From Doryteuthis pealeii (lineage: Eukaryota > Mollusca > Cephalopoda > Myopsida > Loliginidae), in NCBI GenBank assembly GCA_023376005.1, contig CM042179.1, positions 22,301,906 through 22,365,905 of the forward strand: 64,000 nucleotides of DNA. Direction: 5' to 3'. The position numbers and the translations under genes are program-made. Positions within the stretch are counted from its first letter, which is position 1; the number at the start of each line of letters is the position of its first letter. The notes beneath the pieces are model-generated. The model was given only the letters and a program-made list of their open reading frames with translations. It had not been told where the DNA came from and searched no databases. This document shows, piece by piece, positions 58,517 to 64,000 of this stretch.

Positions 58517-58796
58517 CTGTAAAGATAAAATATAATTTCATAAATATGTTTATAGATTTATTATTAATAATGATACCAAATTGTTAGGGAATAAAAGAAA
58601 CCAATAATCAAGATTGCATTTGAACCAGGAATACTTAGGCAGGGTTTTAGCTGTCTTTATTGCTGCAAAATGACTTTCTTACAACTTCCCAACTCAGCTT
58701 TAGTTATTTTCTGTACAAACAAACTAAATCATTGCATTTGGAAATATTCACCCAACATTTGAATTTCTTTTAGCATGTTTCCATAGTTAATCTTTA

Positions 58797-59441
58797 TACG
58801 GTGCTTTTAAAAAGAGTAATATCTTTTTACAGTGCTTTTAAAACATTTACAGTGCTTTTTATCTTTTTACAGTGCTTTTAAAAAGAGGAGTGCTTTTAAA
58901 AAAGGAATATCTTTTTACAGTGCTTTTAAAAAGAGGAATATCTTTTACAGTGCTTTTAAAAAGAGGAATATCTTTTTACAGTGCTTTAAAAAGAGGATTA
59001 TATCTTTTTACATTTTAAAAAGAGGAATATTTATACGGTGCTTTTTAAAAAGAGGAATATCTTTAGTGCTTTTAAAAAGAGAATATCTTTATACGGTGCT
59101 TTTAAAAAGAGGAATATCTTTATAGCTTTTAAAAAGAGGAATATCTTTATACGGTGCTTTTAAAAGAGGAATATCTTTATACGGTGCTTTTAAAAAGAGA
59201 ATATCTTTATACGGTGCTTTTAAAAAGAGGAATATCTTTATACGGTGCTTTTAAAAAGAGGAATATCTTTATACGGTGCTTTTAAAAAGAGGAATATCTT
59301 TATACGGTGCTTTTAAAAAGAGGAATATCTTTATACGGTGCTTTTAAAAAGAGGAATATCTTTATACGGTGCATTTCAAAGAGGAATATCTTTATACGGT
59401 GCATTTCAAAGAGGAATATCTTTATACGGTGCATTTCAAAG
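58797..59441. repeat. 31-bp minisatellite upstream of ERR zinc-finger-2 exon
   Basis: About twenty units of TGCTTTTAAAAAGAGGAATA plus TCTTTATACGG, regular from about 59130 and increasingly ragged toward 58797. The last three units carry TGCATTTCAAAGAGG instead. The open frame with repeated AFKKRNIF is a by-product. Confidence 0.93.
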
Positions 59442-62400
59442 AGGAAAATATTATCAGTGTCAAGGAATTAATACAAGCATTACTGACACAATAAAGCTTC
59501 AATAACATACATATTACATATCATTCATTTATATTCTGTGGTTGTTGTACTGTAATTATATAAAATAAAATTTATTTAACCAACCTAATGTTTTAATGAA
59601 TTCATAGAAAAACTTATTTATTGAATCAAAATACTCCACAATGTTTTCATACATTTTTGCTTTGACAGTTATCAGTTCTTTTGTAAAAGAATCAATACAT
59701 TCAAAAAAGGTTTCATTAATTTGATCTTGATTGGAGAAACTCTTACATATAACAAAGTAGATGTTTGGAAAACAAATAGTAATCTATGGGAAAGTTTCCA
59801 TTTTTATTCAATTCAACTTTAGTAATATCATTTGTACAACAAGAGGGCATACTTCATTATGCAGCAAATTCATCAAACTGGACACATTTTGTCTCAGTTT
59901 TGAACACACTATTTAAAGCTGGTCTCTATTCTTTATTTATTTAGACACTAAAGAAAGCTATAATATCTGAAAACTATCTTCTATCAAATGTTCACCATAA
60001 GCTTCCAGAGAACACAGTGTAGCTTAACTTTGAACTTTCAACTTCTCATCTGCGTCCAGCAAACTCAGATTTTTAGTTATTATAAAAAAAAAAAAAGAAA
60101 AAAAAAAAAAAGAAAAGAAAAATTTAACAAGTATTAATACAATGTAGAAAACATCAATTTTATATTGTTGAATAATCCCTTTTTAGGGAACACACAATCG
60201 ACTTAGAAAAAATATCTCCCCGTGATATCATGTTATAAAAAGCTTGTTAAATTTTACAGAGAATTTTATAAGTTTAACATACCAGTCTAAAAAAAATGAA
60301 TACAATACTGAAATTTAAATTGTGTTGGTAGGCTGTCTACAGGGCTAGATTAAGCATCGATGAAAATAAGTTTGTGTTTAGAGCATCAAAATAGAAGAAA
60401 GCATCAGTCGTCTATAGTAAGCAAATCATATTTGTCATAAGAGATACAATTCCTTGCCTGACCTTTGAAATAGCCAGGGTAGAAAAACTCACAACCTGAG
60501 TCAATTGTAATGGACAAATAAAATAAAAAAATAAAAAGGTAAAAAAAATGCCATTAGTTGTCTTTTGAAATGGCACTCTCAATTATTTCAAAAGAAAACT
60601 GACCTTAAAAAAAAATTAGGTTGTTGCTTAGCCAAAAATAAACCAAAACATTTCTTTAGCTATTTGGAAAAAAACAACAACAAACACCACCCACCCCCCA
60701 AAAAACCCCAGAGGGATTGTCTGCCATTAACAAACAAAGAAATTAAGAAAGTTTGAAGTAAGTTTCTTTCTACATTATTCCCATTTCAATTTGGTATTTT
60801 AAGAATTATCTCAAAGAAAAACTAGCCTTTCCATTTTCCTTTAAATGGTACTAAATTTCTGTTGCATATAAATATACTCATATCATCTTGCAGTTTCCTG
60901 GTTTAAATTATCAAAGGTTGTTTTTCTCCTTTAACTCAGATATCAAAAAATTCCTAGATAAAGATTTGGTTTAGTAAAAAAGTTTATTTTTATAAAAAAA
61001 ATGCATGTATGTATTTTGATGAGTTTTAAAATGAATTTAACTTATTTCTTCAGGAACTTAAAAAAAAAATTATTCATTCAAAATTTTCAAAAACTAACAT
61101 GCAATTTCTATTAATGAATAAAACTGAATTGTTTCATATATTTTAACTGTTAACAGACAAAATAACAAATAAACCATAAAGACATTTTTATTCAATCAAA
61201 TTTAAAGGAAAACTATCTTAAAAAAATAATTTCATTAGTGTAAATTAAAATTAAATACTTTAAACTATTAATTATTTTATAAAAAATAATTCCTGATTTT
61301 TTCCTACCCAGAAAATAGTTATAACTTTCCTTTATTTTTCTTTCATCTACAGCATAATCTCATTAATAACTGATTCCAGCATTCACTTTTAAAAAATCTT
61401 TGTAGAACATTTTCAGAACATTTAGTTTTAAATTTATCCCTAAATACGTTTTTTAGTCCATTTGCTCAAAGACGGAAAATTCATAAAAATGAAATGTCGC
61501 TATGTACGCTTAATGGGTGACACTTATAAAATGTGTAAATGAGCAACAAACAGAAATACTGTTAAAGACAGAGTTATGAAAATGAATGCTAATATAGAAA
61601 ATCAAATTCAAGAACAATTAAATAACTGCAATTATTTTCTATTTGTTTTAAATGGAATACACTGATATTACAGTTATATCAGTTTAATTAGCTATTATTA
61701 TGCAATATTTTCAGATTTTATTAATGTAGAGAATTTCAAATATATTAGAAAAAGATATAAATGATTGTGCTGTTAAAATATTTTATGAATGACAAATTAA
61801 ATAGTTTTGATTATGACAGTTGGTTCCCTTAATATGGTAAACTGAAAAATTGGTTTTGTAAAACAATTTACAGAAGTTGTTAGTTATCCCCCTTGTTTGC
61901 TTGCATTACATTATACATTGAGACACTAAAATAAGCTTTAAAGATTTTGATGTTGCTATGAGAGTTGTGAAAAAAGATAGTTAATTTGATAACAGCCAGG
62001 GATTTGAATAAACAAAAATATATTTTACTTATAAAATTGAACTATTAAATACAATCGTTTATTAATGTACAATGATTGAGCTGTGATAAATTACATAAAT
62101 AGTCTTTTGAATATTTAAGTGAAATTAGATTATTTTTAGATATAAATAGTGTTTAGCATGATTTTCCTCAGCTAAATGATTTTGATTGGTTAAAAATTTT
62201 AATGCATTTTCATTTGAACAAATTTAATATTAAAATGAAAGGTCTCACAAAATTTATTGATGTGATATATCGGTTTGATCAAGAGATTTGAGATTCAACT
62301 CAGTGTAATTTGACATAATTTAAAAAGTAAAAGTTTCAAGTAGTTAAGGACAAATAACTTTTTAAGGATACAAAATGTAAGAATCTTAAAGAACATACAA

Positions 62401-63517
62401 AACAGTTTTAAAAAGGTTCTAGTGGCCATGACTGAGCACTTTTCTTTTAGATTTCTGCAATTCAGAGAGAAAACAATTCATTCATAAAATATCCTGATAC
62501 TGTAATTAGGTGTATTTGAATTCAAGAGTGATTGAATATTTTATTGAATTATTTTTAAACATCTGGAAGGTGGCATGTTGAAGTCAATATTTTTTACCAG
62601 AGATAAAACTATAAAAAAATATCAGTTTCAAAAATGCGCAATTTTGCACAACATATTTTCTGTTGGTCAACTTGCAATTCATTCTTATTTGTAAGTTCAT
62701 TAAATTTGGTTTGGTTTATTTGTTTAACATCATATTAACCCCTTATGAGTTATTTAATGTTGAAATATAAAATACATTGCACAGTTATATGGTTTCAAGT
62801 ATTCATATCCAATACAAAATTTTGGAACAGATCTATTTGACCCATAGATAGGACCCTAACAAGTACTACCACTTCAGGTCAGAGTGGACCTGGGAGTAAT
62901 GGTAATGAAGTACTCCCCAGATCTCCTGAACTGGAGCCTCGCCACTATAAGCAGTTGAATGTTATACATAAGACCCGTTGCAGGGGATGCAGTCAGTGTA
63001 TTCTAGGCCTTGCCAACATTGAATATGAACGTTTACAAGGAATTATGAATAAACATTCAGACTATAAACTTCTTAGATATTAGATTTGCATTCCTGAAAA
63101 TTTTGGTGAACTTAAAATTCTTGCAAAAATCACTCCCAACCATTTTCTCATCATTTTCCTTGTTCTTAGCATTAAATAGAATAAAATCTCCCCTTATTTT
63201 AAAAAGAGTTGTGTCATATTTTTATCTAAAAATATATATAACAAAAATAAAACTTATTTTATTCTGAATTGGCGAGTCTTAAAACCATAACATCATTCTG
63301 AATGTGTTGTATGTTTGATTGAATATAAAAAATAAATGAGACAAATGATGAATGATAATTTTAGTGCGGCCTGTGTAGCATTAAAATGTATGAACTATAT
63401 ATCATAAAGCAATTTCTGTAATTAAACAACAAAAAGTCATTAAAGTAGACAAGAAACCGGAGTTACCAAGCACAGCTGACTATGTCTATGCTATCATAAC
63501 ATATAATAATAATATAT
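59442..63517. other. ERR upstream intron: AT-rich DNA, no exon found
   Basis: Searched by eye on the minus strand for the zinc-finger-1 exon (CEACKAFFKRT-type text) without success. A-rich tracts at 60084-60122. Two R-family repeats near the right end are listed separately. Confidence 0.55.
62705..63020 (+). repeat. dispersed repeats R5 (partial) and R4, copy 3
   Basis: TTTGGTTTATTTGTTTAACA and GAGTTATTTAATGTTGAAAT (R5-like) are followed from 62833 by R4: GACCCATAGATAGGACCCTA, GTGGACCTGGGAGTAATGGT, CTCCCCAGATCTCCTGAACT, GGATGCAGTCAGTGTATTCT. Confidence 0.75.
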
Positions 63518-63781
63518 ACTAGTACAAAATAAAAAACGCACTCTGGGCGATGTAAAAATAGATTTTTGAAAAATATTGCCTGAGGGGTTGGAATAAAAAA
63601 TTCAATGTCAGCGAGTTTGTACCCTAAGTAAGTAAAATCATCAAATTCATTAAAAGGATTAAAAAATAGAACAATTTGAAATGTAAACTTTAAATATGTA
63701 TTAAAATAAAACAAACTATAAGCAGTGACGTAATTTTTGTTACAGACAAAAACCGGAAGCAAATCTCCATTATTAATAGAT
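63518..63781. repeat. dispersed repeat R1, copy 2
   Basis: Matches 5226-5602 but lacks its 5421-5536 block, passing directly from AACAAACTATA to AGCAGTGACGTAA. A SINE follows within about 12 bp. Confidence 0.82.
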
Positions 63782-63793
63782 ATATATATAAGT

Positions 63794-64000
63794 AAAGTCG
63801 TCAGAGTGATCTAATCTTGGTATCAGCCAGAACACGAGGGAGTCTATCCCCTTTTCACTAGCGCTAGACCAAAAAGATTGTTTTTTGGGTCTGAGGTGGA
63901 GTGTCACAGCTTCCATCATCTCCTTACTTTACCGAACAGATCCCTGCACTACTCATATGCTGATTTGGTGAGGACCGGTATTGAACCTGGAACCTTGTGG
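63794..64000 (-). repeat. tRNA-derived SINE, family 1, cut by window edge
   Basis: GTAAAGTCGTCAGAGTGATC, CTTGGTATCAGCCAGAACAC, CACTAGCGCTAGACCAAAAA, GGTGAGGACCGGTATTGAAC. The tRNA head continues beyond base 64000. Its TA-rich 3' tail (63781-63793) abuts repeat R1. Confidence 0.88.

Noticed and set aside
58541..64000. ERR zinc-finger-1 exon
   Set aside because: No text resembling the first zinc finger or its P-box was found on the minus strand up to the window edge.

Overview
This is an AT-rich animal genome window dominated by introns, microsatellites and transposable-element debris. The only host gene I can support is the 3' part of an estrogen-related receptor (ERR, nuclear receptor family 3B), read on the minus strand from about 58516 down to the stop codon at 34980-34982. 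The zinc-finger-1 exon and the N-terminus lie beyond the right edge of the window or were not found. The repeat content (tRNA-derived SINEs, LINEs with C2H2 zinc-finger tails, mariner/Tc1, TTAA-flanked piggyBac-like elements, very many (TA)n tracts) and the single-copy-type ERR suggest a lophotrochozoan invertebrate, most likely a mollusc. I cannot name the species.

ERR layout on the minus strand: zinc-finger-2 exon (58400-58516), hinge/C-terminal-extension exon (49201-49320), a 36-bp microexon that I infer (44364-44399), and three ligand-binding-domain exons (39865-40038, 37483-37758, 34980-35221). All joins are in frame and every intron, including the one entering the window, is phase 1. 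The conceptual product covers the second zinc finger through helix 12 with the AF-2 motif and a stop, about 320 residues. The microexon would add about 12 residues to the hinge and can be skipped without a frame change.

Region 1-13.6 kb (3' flank of ERR, far downstream): a (TTA)n block, LINE 3' ends, three copies of a MITE with about 75-bp terminal inverted repeats and an internal telomere-like C-rich block, a 112-bp tandem array, a decayed repeat-encoded protein split by an 881-bp inverted-repeat transposon, and a dead LINE split by one of the MITEs. Two of these insertions can be undone on paper, restoring the interrupted reading frame. Region 13.6-35 kb: mostly microsatellites and featureless AT-rich DNA with SINEs, LINE scraps and two TTAA-flanked elements, one carrying a tandem array. 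Region 35-58.5 kb: the ERR introns, holding mariner/Tc1 pseudogenes, fold-back elements, a large LINE reverse-transcriptase relic in the sense orientation, and dispersed repeats. Region 58.5-64 kb: the intron upstream of the zinc-finger-2 exon, with a 31-bp minisatellite 280 bp from the exon and repeats at the right edge.

No rRNA, functional tRNA, CRISPR array or prokaryotic operon is present. Most open frames over 60 codons are low-complexity translations of microsatellites. All identifications come from reading the sequence; no alignment or database search was run.
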